DNA of 64,000 bases from Bacteroides faecichinchillae JCM 17102 (GTDB lineage: Bacteria > Bacteroidota > Bacteroidia > Bacteroidales > Bacteroidaceae). This document shows positions 1 through 10,002 of the stretch, piece by piece. A program made the position numbers and the translations under genes. The stretch covers positions 47,216 to 111,215 of the forward strand of contig NZ_BAKK01000013.1 in assembly GCF_000614145.1 (NCBI RefSeq). Reading direction: 5' to 3'. The stretch's first letter is position 1. Each line of letters starts with the position of its first letter. A model generated the notes under the pieces. It was not told the DNA's origin. It saw nothing but the letters and a program-made list of their open reading frames with translations, and made no database searches.

Positions 1-1095
1 ACCAAACCATAGATCGCCATCGCTATCTTCAATGATAGAATTTACCTGATTATTAATTAATGACTGTTTGTTACCAATAGAATGCTTGATCCATTTGTAA
101 CTGGAAAAATGATTATTTCGTATGGTAATTCCGATGGGATAGTTTGCCATCCAAATACGTTCTTCGTCATCGATATATACGTCATTAATACTATTACCGT
201 TCATTTCATTATTACTGTTATAATTAGCAATAATATAAGGTTCGGTTTTATAATTATCAACATTTAGTTTATAGATACCTCCACCGTCTGTAGCTATCAG
301 TAACTCTCTTTTGTTAAAAGGCTTAATTCGTGAGATACTGATATCTGTCAGACTATACAGGGGTTGTATGGTAGACTTTATCTCCATATCATATACCATA
401 ATTCCACGTTGGAAAGTTCCAATGAATAATTTACGGATTTCCGGATCGAAATATAAATCATTAATCTGGATACCGATATTGTCTAGTTTGTCACAAGGAA
501 GAGGTTCCAAGATATTGTTTTCCAACTTGGCATGATGAATCCCCATTTCGGTACCGATGAAGAAATGTGTACTATCAATTTGCTCGATGTCGGAAATAGG
601 TTCATTGAGTTTGTTTTGTACTTGGACGACTTTTTGCGTCTGGGTATTATAAAGCGATATTATCTTTTCCTTACACAGCCAGATGTTATTATTGTTGTCA
701 AGCCAACTGAAGCTAACAGGAGACGGAGAATTCTCATAATCTTCCTCAGGTAATTTGTAAACACATACAAAGTTATCATGTATCTGATCATAGCGGAATA
801 TTTTTCCCTTCTTTCCTATTTCCCAAAGGATACCTTCTCTATCAATATATAACCAATTAAGATTTAGCAAAGAATTTAATTCTATGCCATTATCCATTAA
901 TTTATATTGTTTAAATTCTTTTCCATTGTACCTATCTATACCTTCATGAGTAAGGAACCACATGTAACCGGTTTTATCTTTCTGAATACAATATACCCGC
1001 CGATTACTTAATCCATCTTCCACTCCAAGATATTGATACGTTTGGGCGACGCAGATTATAGGAAACAATAATAAAAGAAAAAGCCATTTTTTCAT
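1..1095 (-). CDS. Hybrid two-component system regulator, N-terminal periplasmic propeller (partial, runs off the left edge)
   Basis: Reading the minus strand from an ATG at 1095 gives 365 open codons that continue past position 1. The start encodes a signal peptide (MKKWLFLLLLFPIICVAQ) followed by the typical opening of the periplasmic sensor of Bacteroides hybrid two-component systems: EDGLSNRRVYCI, then GYMWF, a G-I-D-R-Y-N-G motif, and further W-L/I-G repeats of the regulator-propeller type. In this family two seven-bladed propellers bind an oligosaccharide and signal through the membrane to a histidine kinase, receiver and AraC domain on the same chain. Those parts lie outside the window, so the hybrid call is by family. 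An anti-sigma or plain sensor kinase with the same propeller is a less likely alternative. Its polysaccharide target cannot be told from this part. Confidence 0.85.
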   Translation of the reverse strand, partial: MKKWLFLLLLFPIICVAQTYQYLGVEDGLSNRRVYCIQKDKTGYMWFLTHEGIDRYNGKEFKQYKLMDNGIELNSLLNLNWLYIDREGILWEIGKKGKIFRYDQIHDNFVCVYKLPEEDYENSPSPVSFSWLDNNNNIWLCKEKIISLYNTQTQKVVQVQNKLNEPISDIEQIDSTHFFIGTEMGIHHAKLENNILEPLPCDKLDNIGIQINDLYFDPEIRKLFIGTFQRGIMVYDMEIKSTIQPLYSLTDISISRIKPFNKRELLIATDGGGIYKLNVDNYKTEPYIIANYNSNNEMNGNSINDVYIDDEERIWMANYPIGITIRNNHFSSYKWIKHSIGNKQSLINNQVNSIIEDSDGDLWFG

Positions 1096-1310
1096 ACAAA
1101 TAGGACTTTTAGGGTTATTGAATCTTTTTCTGAGGGGGGAAAGTGTCACAAAATTAAAAAGTTTTTTGGATAATACCAAATTTTAGGATAAGATTACATT
1201 GCTCTTATGGCTAAACAAATTCCGTATTTTGTGACAAATTGTATATCTTGTGTATTTACAGATGTTAAGTTGTAAAATGCAAGCACAAGAAGTATGAATT
1301 TTTGAAAAAG

Positions 1311-1344
1311 AAAGGCTGTTGCATTTCGTTGAGCAACAGCCTTT
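1311..1344 (-). terminator. Rho-independent terminator of purL
   Basis: A perfect 12-bp stem (AAAGGCTGTTGC at 1311-1322, GCAACAGCCTTT at 1333-1344) with a 10-nt loop starts 23 bp after the purL stop. On the minus strand it is followed by CTTTTTC. The rest of 1096-1310 is AT-rich and holds no gene that I can see; it must contain the promoter of the regulator gene reading leftward. Confidence 0.8.
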
Positions 1345-1366
1345 GTTTATTTGCAGAAAGAATGGC

Positions 1367-4300
1367 TTACTTTGTTTTTTCTTCCACCCATTTACGAGCA
1401 TTAACAAATGCTTCTATCCATGGGGTTACCTGGTCGCTGTATTTGCGATCTGCAGGATAACAACCGTTTTGCCATGGGAAGATTGCACGCTCTAAGTGCG
1501 GCATGATAGCCAAATGTCGTCCGTCTGCGCTGGCAACTCCTGCAATAGAGTAGTCAGAACCATTTGGGTTACTTGGATATTCGTCGTAGCTGTACTTAGC
1601 AACTACATTATACTTATCTTCATCGTACGGTAAAGAGAACTTTCCTTCTCCATGAGCTACCCAGATACCTAGTTTGCTACCACTCAATGAACCGAACATT
1701 ACGCTACGGTTAGTCGGGATAGTGACCCCTAAGAAGCGGGATTCAAACTTATGAGAATCATTATGCAGCATTTTACCTTTCTTCTTATATTCAGGGTTGA
1801 TAAGGTTTAGTTCCATCATCAATTGGCAACCGTTACAAACACCTAATGATAATGTGTCTTCGCGTGCGTAATATTTATCCAATGCTTCCTTTGCTTTTGG
1901 GTTGAAGAGGAAAGCACCTGCCCATCCTTTTGCAGAACCCAACACGTCAGAGTTAGAGAATCCACCACAGTAAACTACCATGTTTACATCTTCCAGCGTT
2001 TCACGACCACTAACCAAGTCAGTCATTGTTACGTCTTTCACGTCAAAGCCAGCTAGATAAAGTGAATAAGCCATTTCACGTTCACCGTTTGTTCCTTTTT
2101 CGCGGATAATCGCTGCGCGGATACCGCTCGGAGTACGACGGTCCGGAGTGATTCCATATTGAGAAAGTTTGCCTTTGAAGCCCGGCATAAATGCGAATTC
2201 AACAGGCTGCATCTTGTAGTTTTCGAAACGTTTCTTGGCACAACCGTTCATTGACTGTTTGCGGTCGAGCAGATAAGAAGAAGAATACCATACATCGCGC
2301 ATATAGTCGATACCAAACTGATAAGTTGCATCATCTTTAGATACAAGGATGTGACGTTCGTCAGTCGGTTTACCTAACTTCAAATAGCCTACTCCTGCAT
2401 TTTCTAGAATCTTCTTCACTTCTTCTTTGTGCTTGTCGCTGATCTGGATAACGATACCCGGATTTTCTGCAAACAGAATCTTGATGATATCTTTTTCCTT
2501 CATCTTGTCAAGACTGATTTCCATACCACCCTCTACATTAGAGAAACACATTTCGAGCAATGTAGTAATTAAACCACCGGCTGAAATATCATGTCCTGAC
2601 AGAATCAATCCTTTGTTTACAAGTTCCTGAACAGCAAGGAAAGCATCGCGGAAATATTCAGCATCTTGTACGCAAGGTACTTCATCACCCACTTTACCGA
2701 GTGATTGGGCAAAAGCTGAACCACCCAGTTTCAGTTCGTCGAAGCTGAAATCAATATGATAGAGTGTTGTCTTTTCATTATTTACCAGTACTGGGGATAC
2801 TACCTTTTTTACGTCAGATACTTCGCCGCCAGCAGAAACGATCACTGTTCCCGGTGAAATTACTTTTTCTCCGTCAGGATACTTCTGAGTCATAGATAAA
2901 GAGTCCTTTCCGGTAGGAACGTTGATTTGTAAAGCACAACAGAAGTCACTCAATGCTTTAACTGCAGTGTACAGACGTGCATCTTCTCCTTCTTGTGAAC
3001 GGCAGGGCCACATCCAGTTAGCTGATAAGGAAATGCTATCCATACCTTCAGCCATCGGAGCCCATACTAAGTTAGTCAGAGCTTCGGATACGGAAAGGAT
3101 AGAACCTGCTGCCGGATCAGCCAACGCTGCTTGCGGGGCATGTCCGATAGAAGTAGCAATACCCTTTTCTCCACGATAGTCAAGTGCAACGACACCACAG
3201 TCGCTCAATGGCAACTGAAGTTCACCCTGACATTGTTGACGGGCTACTTTACCAGTAACAGAACGGTCTACTTTATTAGTCAACCAATCCTTGCAGGCTA
3301 CAGCTTCGAGTTGCAATACGTTGGTCAGATATTCATGAAGTTTAGACAATTCGTATTTTGGCATTTCGTAATGACGCTCTACGGTTTTGTCTATCATATA
3401 AGTTTTCGGTGAAGAACCAAACATCTGGTTTACGGCAAGATCGAAAGGACGTACACCGTCAGCTTGCTGGAAGGCAAAACGATGGTCACCGGTTGTTTCA
3501 CCCACCACATACATCGGAGCGCGTTCACGTTCAGCAATCTTGCGTACATGTTCGATCGCTTCTTCTTTGATCAGTAGACCCATACGTTCCTGACTTTCAT
3601 TGGCAATAATCTCTTTTGCAGACAGTGTTTTGTCACCAATCGGCAATTTGCTCATGTCAATCAGACCACCACATTCTTCTACCAGTTCGGACAGGCAGTT
3701 TACGTGTCCGGCTGAGCCATGGTCGTGGATGGAAACGACAGGATTTACTTCTTCTTCACAAAGAGCACGAACTACATTATTGGCACGTTTTTGCATTTCT
3801 GCATTTGCGCGCTGTACGGCGTTCAACTCAATACCGCTACTATAACGTCCGGTGTCTACAGAAGAAACGGAACCGCCACCGAGTCCGATACGATAGTTAT
3901 CACCACCAATGACAACCACTTTGTTACCTGCTTCTGGTGAACCTTTCAGACAGTCACGTTGTGTTCCGTAACCTACACCTCCAGCGAGCATGATTACTTT
4001 GTCGTAACCGTAGGTCTCATTGTTTTCTTTATGCTCGAAAGTCAGTACAGAACCACAAATCAGCGGCTGACCGAATTTATTTCCAAAGTCGGAGGCACCG
4101 TTAGAGGCTTTGATTAGGATTTGTTCCGGAGTCTGGTATAACCATTTGCGAACCGGAAGAATTTCTTCCCAAGAACGCTCTTCGTCTGTGCGGGGATATG
4201 AAGTGATGTAAACAGCAGTACCTGCGATTGGCAATGAACCTTTACCACCACCCATACGGTCGCGGATTTCACCACCCGTACCGGTAGAAGCACCATTAAA

Positions 4301-5071
4301 CGGTTCTACGGTGGTAGGGAAGTTATGAGTTTCAGCTTTCAGGGAAATCACACTTTTAATATCCTTGATCTGGAAGAAATCAGGTTTAGAATGGTCTGCC
4401 GGAGCAAACTGTTCCACAACCGGACCTTCGGCGAAAGCTACATTGTCTTTGTAAGCAGATATGATTTTATTCGGATTTTCCTGTGTTGTCTTTTTAATCA
4501 TCTGGAACAACGAGGATTCCTGCTCTACACCGTCAATGATAAATGTACCACCAAAGATTTTGTGACGACAGTGTTCGGAGTTGATCTGTGCGAATCCGAA
4601 AACTTCAGAGTCGGTCAGTTTACGCCCGAGGTCACTTTCTACTTTCTTCAAGTAGTCCATTTCATCTTTTGAGAGAGCAAGACCTTCTTTTTCATTGTAA
4701 GCTTCGAGGTCTTCGATGTAAATGATAGGTTCCGGTTGGCGATTGGTGGTAAAGACATTCTGATCCAAACCTTTGTACATACGTTGAAGCATAGGGTCGT
4801 GGTCGGCATTTTCGTCTTTTATAGGAAAATATTCCTCGATACGGCTGATGCCTTCAAGTCCCATGTTTTGGGTGATTTCTACCGCGTTTGTACTCCAGGG
4901 GGTAATCATTTCGCGGCGTGGACCAACGAAACAGCCTTTCAGGTTTTCTTCACTTTCCGTCACGGCTTCTCCAAAAAGCCAGCAGAGTTTATTACTTTCG
5001 TCCGGGGTAAGCTGATGATTGCTCTCTACGGCAATCACGCTCTTGGAAGGGGTTCTGAAAAAAAGAATCAT
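1367..5071 (-). CDS. purL: Phosphoribosylformylglycinamidine synthase (FGAM synthase, large single-chain type)
   Basis: The 1234-residue protein performs the fourth step of de novo purine synthesis, converting FGAR, ATP and glutamine to FGAM in the cytoplasm. The length matches the large fused form, with an N-terminal PurS-like part, two AIR-synthase-like halves and a C-terminal glutaminase. Visible signatures are STGTGGEIRDR with a glycine-rich run near residues 260-280, GGDNYRIGLGGG, HDHGSAGH and SGHDISAGG. The glutamine amidotransferase has LGVCNGCQ with the nucleophile Cys1079, and MPHLERAIFPWQ with His1192 and Glu1194. The frame is intact. A minus-strand promoter lies at 5150-5157 and a terminator at 1311-1344, so it appears monocistronic. 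The upstream region carries an unusual inverted-repeat array at 5388-5460. Confidence 0.97.
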   Translation of the reverse strand: MILFFRTPSKSVIAVESNHQLTPDESNKLCWLFGEAVTESEENLKGCFVGPRREMITPWSTNAVEITQNMGLEGISRIEEYFPIKDENADHDPMLQRMYKGLDQNVFTTNRQPEPIIYIEDLEAYNEKEGLALSKDEMDYLKKVESDLGRKLTDSEVFGFAQINSEHCRHKIFGGTFIIDGVEQESSLFQMIKKTTQENPNKIISAYKDNVAFAEGPVVEQFAPADHSKPDFFQIKDIKSVISLKAETHNFPTTVEPFNGASTGTGGEIRDRMGGGKGSLPIAGTAVYITSYPRTDEERSWEEILPVRKWLYQTPEQILIKASNGASDFGNKFGQPLICGSVLTFEHKENNETYGYDKVIMLAGGVGYGTQRDCLKGSPEAGNKVVVIGGDNYRIGLGGGSVSSVDTGRYSSGIELNAVQRANAEMQKRANNVVRALCEEEVNPVVSIHDHGSAGHVNCLSELVEECGGLIDMSKLPIGDKTLSAKEIIANESQERMGLLIKEEAIEHVRKIAERERAPMYVVGETTGDHRFAFQQADGVRPFDLAVNQMFGSSPKTYMIDKTVERHYEMPKYELSKLHEYLTNVLQLEAVACKDWLTNKVDRSVTGKVARQQCQGELQLPLSDCGVVALDYRGEKGIATSIGHAPQAALADPAAGSILSVSEALTNLVWAPMAEGMDSISLSANWMWPCRSQEGEDARLYTAVKALSDFCCALQINVPTGKDSLSMTQKYPDGEKVISPGTVIVSAGGEVSDVKKVVSPVLVNNEKTTLYHIDFSFDELKLGGSAFAQSLGKVGDEVPCVQDAEYFRDAFLAVQELVNKGLILSGHDISAGGLITTLLEMCFSNVEGGMEISLDKMKEKDIIKILFAENPGIVIQISDKHKEEVKKILENAGVGYLKLGKPTDERHILVSKDDATYQFGIDYMRDVWYSSSYLLDRKQSMNGCAKKRFENYKMQPVEFAFMPGFKGKLSQYGITPDRRTPSGIRAAIIREKGTNGEREMAYSLYLAGFDVKDVTMTDLVSGRETLEDVNMVVYCGGFSNSDVLGSAKGWAGAFLFNPKAKEALDKYYAREDTLSLGVCNGCQLMMELNLINPEYKKKGKMLHNDSHKFESRFLGVTIPTNRSVMFGSLSGSKLGIWVAHGEGKFSLPYDEDKYNVVAKYSYDEYPSNPNGSDYSIAGVASADGRHLAIMPHLERAIFPWQNGCYPADRKYSDQVTPWIEAFVNARKWVEEKTK

Positions 5072-5112
5072 GTTGTATATTTACGATTTTACAATTTACT
5101 GAGTTACGATTA

Positions 5113-5130
5113 AAGTCACTTGTGTGACTT
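5113..5130 (-). promoter_or_regulatory. Hairpin in the purL 5' untranslated region
   Basis: AAGTCAC (5113-5119) and GTGACTT (5124-5130) form a perfect 7-bp stem with a four-base loop TTGT. It lies between the predicted purL -7 box and the start codon, so it should be in the purL mRNA leader. There is no U-run on the purL strand right after it, so an operator or an mRNA-stability stem is as likely as an attenuator. Confidence 0.4.
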
Positions 5131-5149
5131 CTTCTCTTTTTCTTGCCTG

Positions 5150-5157
5150 CAAAGATA
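5150..5157 (-). promoter_or_regulatory. purL promoter, -7 box TATCTTTG
   Basis: The minus strand reads TATCTTTG, a perfect match to the Bacteroides -7 consensus TAnnTTTG. It places the transcript start about 70 bp before the purL ATG. A clear -33 TTG is not visible; the expected position reads TTTCTTAC. Confidence 0.6.
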
Positions 5158-5387
5158 ATCAATTTCGTTGGTGGTAAGAAAAAAAGAAGGAATAAATTCT
5201 TATACCTTATTAATATGACTCACAGTATTAGCATTCAACTTGTCCATAAATATAAGGATGAGAGACATACTTGAATATCTGACTTATCAGTATATAGAGT
5301 GTACTTTCCTTTAGTGTAAGGTGGTACTTTCTTATGTTTTAGGGAAGAGATTCCATCTATTTATTTCTTAAGTTTGTGACACACCAT

Positions 5388-5460
5388 TGGCACACTTGTG
5401 CCACCTTGGTGGCACAGCTGTGCCAATACGATGAAATGAATGTGCCAATAAGGTGGCACA
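5388..5460. repeat. Array of six TGGCACA/TGTGCCA half-sites upstream of purL
   Basis: Half-site TGGCACA occurs at 5388-5394, 5410-5416 and 5454-5460. Its reverse complement TGTGCCA occurs at 5397-5403, 5419-5425 and 5441-5447. Two pairs have the form TGGCACA-N2-TGTGCCA, with centres exactly 22 bp apart. Two have the form TGTGCCA-N6-TGGCACA. The regular spacing, about two helical turns, suggests a multi-site operator; the array could also fold as RNA. It sits in the 446-bp gap 5072-5517 between purL and the DUF6078 gene, both on the minus strand, about 230 bp upstream of the purL promoter. Nothing else, and no credible gene, is seen in this gap. Confidence 0.75.
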
Positions 5461-5517
5461 AACTCATCTATTACTGTTATGAACTGTGTTTATTAGAACA
5501 TCCGTTTATCTCTCTTA

Positions 5518-5955
5518 TTACCAGTCGTAATCTTCTATATACGCATCAAACTCTAAAGCAACGTTTATCCTATGCCGTTTGAAGATATTTCGTATCATTT
5601 GTTGTTCGGACTCCGATAACAGACGTTCTCCTTTACGGACGCGGTAGTAAGTTCTGCGTCCGAAGGCTCCCATTAGATATGGAACAATTGCTTGCATCTG
5701 TTTGTGGGGCAAATTCTCTAAAATACCTACAAAGCCTTTGGCATAACGCATTTTTGTGTCGGGACGATAATAAGGACATGCACCTTTCAATGTCGCAAGG
5801 TGTTTAGGACTGATAATGCTCCAATATTGTAAATCTTCCGTTGCGCTTTGTTCGGCTAACTGCCTCAGGCAAGTGCTAGCTTTGGGACATTTGGAATTAA
5901 GGCACATTGAATACTGGTGAGGGACTATAGAGAAGTCAATCTTTTCTTTTATCAT
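5518..5955 (-). CDS. DUF6078 family protein
   Basis: This is a 145-residue cytoplasmic protein of unknown function. I start it at the ATG at 5955 (MIKEKIDFSIVPHQY), because the in-frame extension to 6051 is low-complexity and unlike the family. It has a conserved cysteine-rich N-terminus (MCLNSKCPKASTCLR, then ACPYYRP) that could bind metal, and a basic C-terminal half with RRTYYRVRKGERLLS and an acidic end. Bacteroides genomes carry many paralogues of this family. It stands alone, with no partner gene to hint at a role. Confidence 0.75.
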   Translation of the reverse strand: MIKEKIDFSIVPHQYSMCLNSKCPKASTCLRQLAEQSATEDLQYWSIISPKHLATLKGACPYYRPDTKMRYAKGFVGILENLPHKQMQAIVPYLMGAFGRRTYYRVRKGERLLSESEQQMIRNIFKRHRINVALEFDAYIEDYDW

Positions 5956-6155
5956 GTTAATCTTTTCTTTAGGATTCTGGTGTATATGATATCGTTTTAT
6001 TTGAATTTTCGAGTAAAGATAGGTATAATTTTTTGATGTAACTACCTTCAATCAGAATAAATCCATTAACATTTACAGAGAAACTATTTAAGTATTGTGT
6101 GGAAAAAACGTTAATATCCTATCCCTGTCTCATAAAAAAGTGCGATATTTGCGGC

Positions 6156-6809
6156 ATGATTCAGATAGAAACAATATTCGATATATTAGTTAAAGGCTTT
6201 ATTATTGGCGTTGTTGTGTCCGCACCGCTTGGTCCGGTGGGGGTTCTATGTATTCAGAGAACGCTAAATAAGGGACGATGGTACGGATTTGTAACAGGTT
6301 TGGGAGCCTCTTTGAGTGATATTGCTTATGCTTTGCTGACAGGCTATGGCATGAGCTTTGTATTTGACTATATCAATAAAAATATTTTTTATTTGCAATT
6401 ATTTGGTAGCATAATGTTACTGCTTTTTGGTATTTATACCTTTCGTAGTAATCCGGTACAGTCTATTCGTCCGGCTTCGTCCAATAAAGGTTCCTATTTC
6501 CATAATTTCATAACTGCCTTTTTCGTAACTCTTTCTAACCCGTTGATTATTTTCCTGTTTATCGGACTATTTGCCCGTTTTGCTTTTGTGCAGCCGGGAG
6601 TGTTGGTGTTCGAAGAAATTACAGGATATTTTGCTATTGCATTGGGGGCATTGGTCTGGTGGTTTGGAATTACCTTTTTTGTGAATAAAGTGCGTACTCG
6701 GTTTAATTTGCGTGGTATCTGGATACTTAACCGCGTGATTGGAAGCATTGTGATGTTGGTGTCAGTAGCAGGGCTGATTTATACATTATTGGGTGAATCT
6801 ATTTACTAA
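6156..6809 (+). CDS. LysE family translocator
   Basis: A 217-residue inner-membrane protein of the LysE/RhtB amino-acid exporter superfamily. The ATG at 6156 (MIQIETIFDILVKGF) is preferred to the upstream 6099 start, which adds 19 residues not expected in this family. It shows the family opening with the first helix followed by SAPLGPVGVLCIQRTLNKG, then about five more hydrophobic helices, including FVTLSNPLIIFLFIGLF. The substrate cannot be predicted. It is the first gene of a plus-strand run with the DUF4924 gene (11 bp gap), rfbD and prfC. Confidence 0.85.
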   Translation: MIQIETIFDILVKGFIIGVVVSAPLGPVGVLCIQRTLNKGRWYGFVTGLGASLSDIAYALLTGYGMSFVFDYINKNIFYLQLFGSIMLLLFGIYTFRSNPVQSIRPASSNKGSYFHNFITAFFVTLSNPLIIFLFIGLFARFAFVQPGVLVFEEITGYFAIALGALVWWFGITFFVNKVRTRFNLRGIWILNRVIGSIVMLVSVAGLIYTLLGESIY

Positions 6810-6820
6810 TATAGAAGATT

Positions 6821-7366
6821 ATGAATCAGATAGCACAACAGCTTAAAGAAAAGAATATTGCCGAATACCTTATATATATGTGGCAAGAAGAAGACCTGAT
6901 CCGGGCCAATCATTGTTCAATGGATGAATTAGAGTCCAATGTGGTTGTACGTTATCCTGAAGAACAACGACCTGTCATGCGTGAATGGTATGCGAATTTG
7001 ATTACGATGATGAGTGAGGAAGGAGTTCGTGAAACTGGACATCTGCAAATAAATAAGAATGTCATCATTAAATTGACAGAACTGCATAATGCTTTGACCT
7101 CTTCTCCTAAATTCCCTTTCTATAGTGCAGCATATTTTAAAGCATTACCATTTATCGTAGAATTGCGTAACAAGAATGGGAAAAAAGAAGATTCTGAACT
7201 AGAAACTTGTTTTGAAGCATTGTACGGTGTGTTATTGCTCCGTTTACAGAAAAAGGAGATCAGCGAGGGAACGGCAAAAGCCATAGAGGCTATCAGTAGC
7301 TTTCTCTCGATGTTGGCAAATTATTATGATAAGGAACAAAAAGGCGAATTAAAATTAGAAGAATAA
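6821..7366 (+). CDS. DUF4924 family protein
   Basis: A 181-residue predicted cytoplasmic, largely helical protein, recognised as the Bacteroidetes-specific DUF4924 family, function unknown. Its opening (MNQIAQQLKEKNIAEYLIYMW) and the WYANLITMM segment are typical. The stop codon directly abuts the ATG of rfbD, so the two are very likely co-translated. Confidence 0.8.
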   Translation: MNQIAQQLKEKNIAEYLIYMWQEEDLIRANHCSMDELESNVVVRYPEEQRPVMREWYANLITMMSEEGVRETGHLQINKNVIIKLTELHNALTSSPKFPFYSAAYFKALPFIVELRNKNGKKEDSELETCFEALYGVLLLRLQKKEISEGTAKAIEAISSFLSMLANYYDKEQKGELKLEE

Positions 7367-8215
7367 ATGAGAATTTTAGTGACCGGTGCCAATGGACAAC
7401 TTGGTAACGAAATGCAGGTACTTGCAAAGGAGAATCCCCAACATACGTATTATTTCACAGACGTACAAGATCTTGATATTTGTAATAAAGATGCAATTTG
7501 GGCTTATATTGCCGAAAAACAAATTGAGCTTATTGTTAATTGTGCTGCTTACACAGCAGTAGACAAAGCGGAAGATAATCCTGAGTTGGCACGCCAACTG
7601 AATTGTGAAGCACCCAAAGAACTGGCCCGTGCTGCGCAATTTCATGGAGCGGCAATGATCCAGGTTTCCACAGACTACGTTTTCGACGGCACAGCTCATA
7701 CTCCTTATGCAGAAGATTGTGAACCTTGTCCGGATTCCGTATATGGTACTACCAAACTGGCAGGGGAGTATGAAGTGATAAACAACTGCAAGCAAGCAAT
7801 AGTAATCCGTACTGCATGGCTTTATTCAACCTTTGGGAATAATTTTGTGAAGACAATGCTTCGTTTGGGGAAGGAACGCGACAATCTGGGTGTGGTTTTT
7901 GATCAGATAGGAACTCCTACTTATGCCAACGATTTGGCTCAGGCCATTTATTCTATTATAAATAAAGGTATAGTTCCCGGAATTTATCATTTCAGCAATG
8001 AAGGTGTTTGTTCATGGTATGATTTTACGGTGGCAATCCATCGTTTGGCGGGAATAACCTCATGCAAAGTAAGACCTTTGCATACAGCTGAATATCCTGC
8101 AAAAGCAAACCGTCCGGCTTATTCAGTACTTGATAAAACAAAAATAAAAACGACGTTCGGTATCGAGATTCCTCACTGGGAAGAGAGCTTGGAACGATGC
8201 TTGGAAAAATTATAA
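7367..8215 (+). CDS. rfbD: dTDP-4-dehydrorhamnose reductase
   Basis: A 282-residue NAD(P)H-dependent reductase that makes dTDP-L-rhamnose, the last step of rhamnose precursor synthesis for surface polysaccharides. The N-terminal Rossmann motif [10 protein letters not shown], the serine-threonine region STDYVFDG and the catalytic YGTTK (YxxxK) are all present, and the length is normal for RfbD/RmlD. No rfbA, B or C lies nearby. It begins at the base after the DUF4924 stop codon. Confidence 0.93.
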   Translation: MRILVTGANGQLGNEMQVLAKENPQHTYYFTDVQDLDICNKDAIWAYIAEKQIELIVNCAAYTAVDKAEDNPELARQLNCEAPKELARAAQFHGAAMIQVSTDYVFDGTAHTPYAEDCEPCPDSVYGTTKLAGEYEVINNCKQAIVIRTAWLYSTFGNNFVKTMLRLGKERDNLGVVFDQIGTPTYANDLAQAIYSIINKGIVPGIYHFSNEGVCSWYDFTVAIHRLAGITSCKVRPLHTAEYPAKANRPAYSVLDKTKIKTTFGIEIPHWEESLERCLEKL

Positions 8216-8216
8216 T

Positions 8217-9791
8217 ATGGCAGATAATACAGAAATTCAGAGAAGGCGTACATTCGCCATTATTGCACACCCGGATGCAGGTAAGACTTCATTGACGGAA
8301 AAGTTATTGCTTTTTGGAGGTCAAATCCAGGTAGCAGGTGCTGTAAAGAGTAATAAAATTAAGAAAACAGCTACTTCCGACTGGATGGAGATTGAGAAGC
8401 AGCGTGGTATCTCGGTGACAACTTCTGTGATGGAATTTGACTATCGGGATTACAAAATTAATATTCTAGATACTCCGGGTCACCAGGACTTCGCTGAAGA
8501 TACTTACAGGACATTGACTGCTGTAGATAGTGTTATCATTGTAGTGGATGGAGCGAAAGGTGTTGAAACACAGACTCGTAAATTGATGGAAGTATGCCGT
8601 ATGCGCAATACACCGGTTATTATCTTTGTGAATAAGATGGACCGTGAGGGTAAAGATCCGTTTGATTTACTGGATGAATTGGAGGAAGAACTACAAATCC
8701 AGGTACGTCCTTTGTCTTGGCCAATTGAACAAGGTCCTCGCTTCAAAGGCGTTTATAATATCTATGAACAACAATTAAACCTGTATCAACCTTCCAAACA
8801 AGTTGTGACGGAAAAGGTAGAAGTTGATATTCATACGGAAGAACTGGATAATCAAATCGGAAAGCCGTTGGCAGATAAGCTGCGTGGTGATTTAGAACTG
8901 ATAGAAGGGGTTTATCCGGCATTGGATATAGAGTCATATTTGGCGGGAGATTGTGCACCGGTATTTTTCGGTTCTGCTTTGAATAACTTCGGTGTTCAGG
9001 AACTGTTGAATTGTTTTGTAGAGATCGCTCCGAGTCCCCGTCCAGTGCAAGCGGAAGAACGTGAAGTGGAGCCGGACGAATCAAAGTTCACCGGATTTAT
9101 ATTTAAGATTACTGCCAATATTGATCCCAATCATCGTTCTTGTGTAGCTTTTTGTAAGGTATGTTCCGGTAAGTTTGTGCGTAATGCACCTTATTTACAT
9201 GTCCGTCATGGTAAGACGATGCGTTTTTCTTCGCCTACACAGTTTATGGCACAGCGGAAAACAACTGTTGATGAAGCTTATGCAGGTGATATAATCGGTT
9301 TGCCGGATAATGGTACCTTTAAGATTGGAGATACACTGACAGAAGGAGAAATGCTTCATTTCCGCGGATTGCCAAGTTTCTCACCGGAGATGTTCAAGTA
9401 TATCGAAAATGCCGATCCAATGAAACAGAAGCAATTGGCAAAAGGTATTGATCAATTAATGGACGAAGGTGTAGCTCAGTTATTTGTCAATCAATTTAAT
9501 GGTCGTAAGATTATTGGTACGGTAGGGCAGTTGCAGTTCGAAGTAATTCAGTATCGTCTGTTGAATGAATATAATGCTTCCTGTCGTTGGGAGCCGGTAA
9601 GTCTTTATAAGGCTTGTTGGGTAGAGAGCGACGATCTCGAAGAACTGGAAGCTTTCAAGAAACGTAAATATCAGTATATGGCGAAAGATAGGGAAGGAAG
9701 GGATGTATTCCTGGCCGACTCCGGCTATGTACTTCAAATGGCTCAAATGGACTTTAAACATATTAAGTTCCACTTTACAAGTGAGTTTTAA
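8217..9791 (+). CDS. prfC: Peptide chain release factor 3
   Basis: A 524-residue translational GTPase that recycles RF1/RF2 from the ribosome after termination. The G-domain motifs are clear: [10 protein letters not shown] (G1), QRGISVTTS (G2), DTPGHQDF (G3) and NKMDREG (G4). Domains II and III follow, and the protein ends in the RF3 C-terminal domain. The length fits RF3 and is too short for EF-G. It starts one base after the rfbD stop. This gene ends the 6.1-9.8 kb run. Confidence 0.95.
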   Translation: MADNTEIQRRRTFAIIAHPDAGKTSLTEKLLLFGGQIQVAGAVKSNKIKKTATSDWMEIEKQRGISVTTSVMEFDYRDYKINILDTPGHQDFAEDTYRTLTAVDSVIIVVDGAKGVETQTRKLMEVCRMRNTPVIIFVNKMDREGKDPFDLLDELEEELQIQVRPLSWPIEQGPRFKGVYNIYEQQLNLYQPSKQVVTEKVEVDIHTEELDNQIGKPLADKLRGDLELIEGVYPALDIESYLAGDCAPVFFGSALNNFGVQELLNCFVEIAPSPRPVQAEEREVEPDESKFTGFIFKITANIDPNHRSCVAFCKVCSGKFVRNAPYLHVRHGKTMRFSSPTQFMAQRKTTVDEAYAGDIIGLPDNGTFKIGDTLTEGEMLHFRGLPSFSPEMFKYIENADPMKQKQLAKGIDQLMDEGVAQLFVNQFNGRKIIGTVGQLQFEVIQYRLLNEYNASCRWEPVSLYKACWVESDDLEELEAFKKRKYQYMAKDREGRDVFLADSGYVLQMAQMDFKHIKFHFTSEF

Positions 9792-9809
9792 GTCCGTAAT
9801 GGATTATAT

Positions 9810-9870
9810 AGATTTGCATGGATTAAGTAGAAAAAATATCTGTTTATTCTATTGAGATTAGTGCAAATCT
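9810..9870. repeat. Widely spaced inverted repeat downstream of prfC
   Basis: AGATTTGCA at 9810-9818 is the exact reverse complement of TGCAAATCT at 9862-9870, separated by 43 AT-rich bases. It lies in the 211-bp gap between prfC and oadG and could be the 3' structure of the prfC transcript, although there is no U-run, or a decayed repeat. The rest of the gap must hold the oadG promoter; no clear consensus is seen. Confidence 0.35.
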
Positions 9871-10002
9871 GTATAATCTGTGATGAACTTTCATTTACAA
9901 TTTATACTTTTTTATTCCTTCCTTATTTTATTTTATAATAAATTATTGGTAATTTCGGACGCTTTTAGAGTATCACGACTTAAATAACTAATAGTTTATT
10001 AT

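Noticed and set aside
5388..5460. Sigma-54 promoters in the TGGCAC repeats
   Set aside because: The -24 element TGGCAC is present, but the GC required 10 bases after GG is CC in both cases, and the sites are symmetric, which fits operators better.
5376..5582. 68-codon plus-strand ORF across the half-site array
   Set aside because: It is made of the repeat itself, overlaps the DUF6078 3' end and resembles no protein family.
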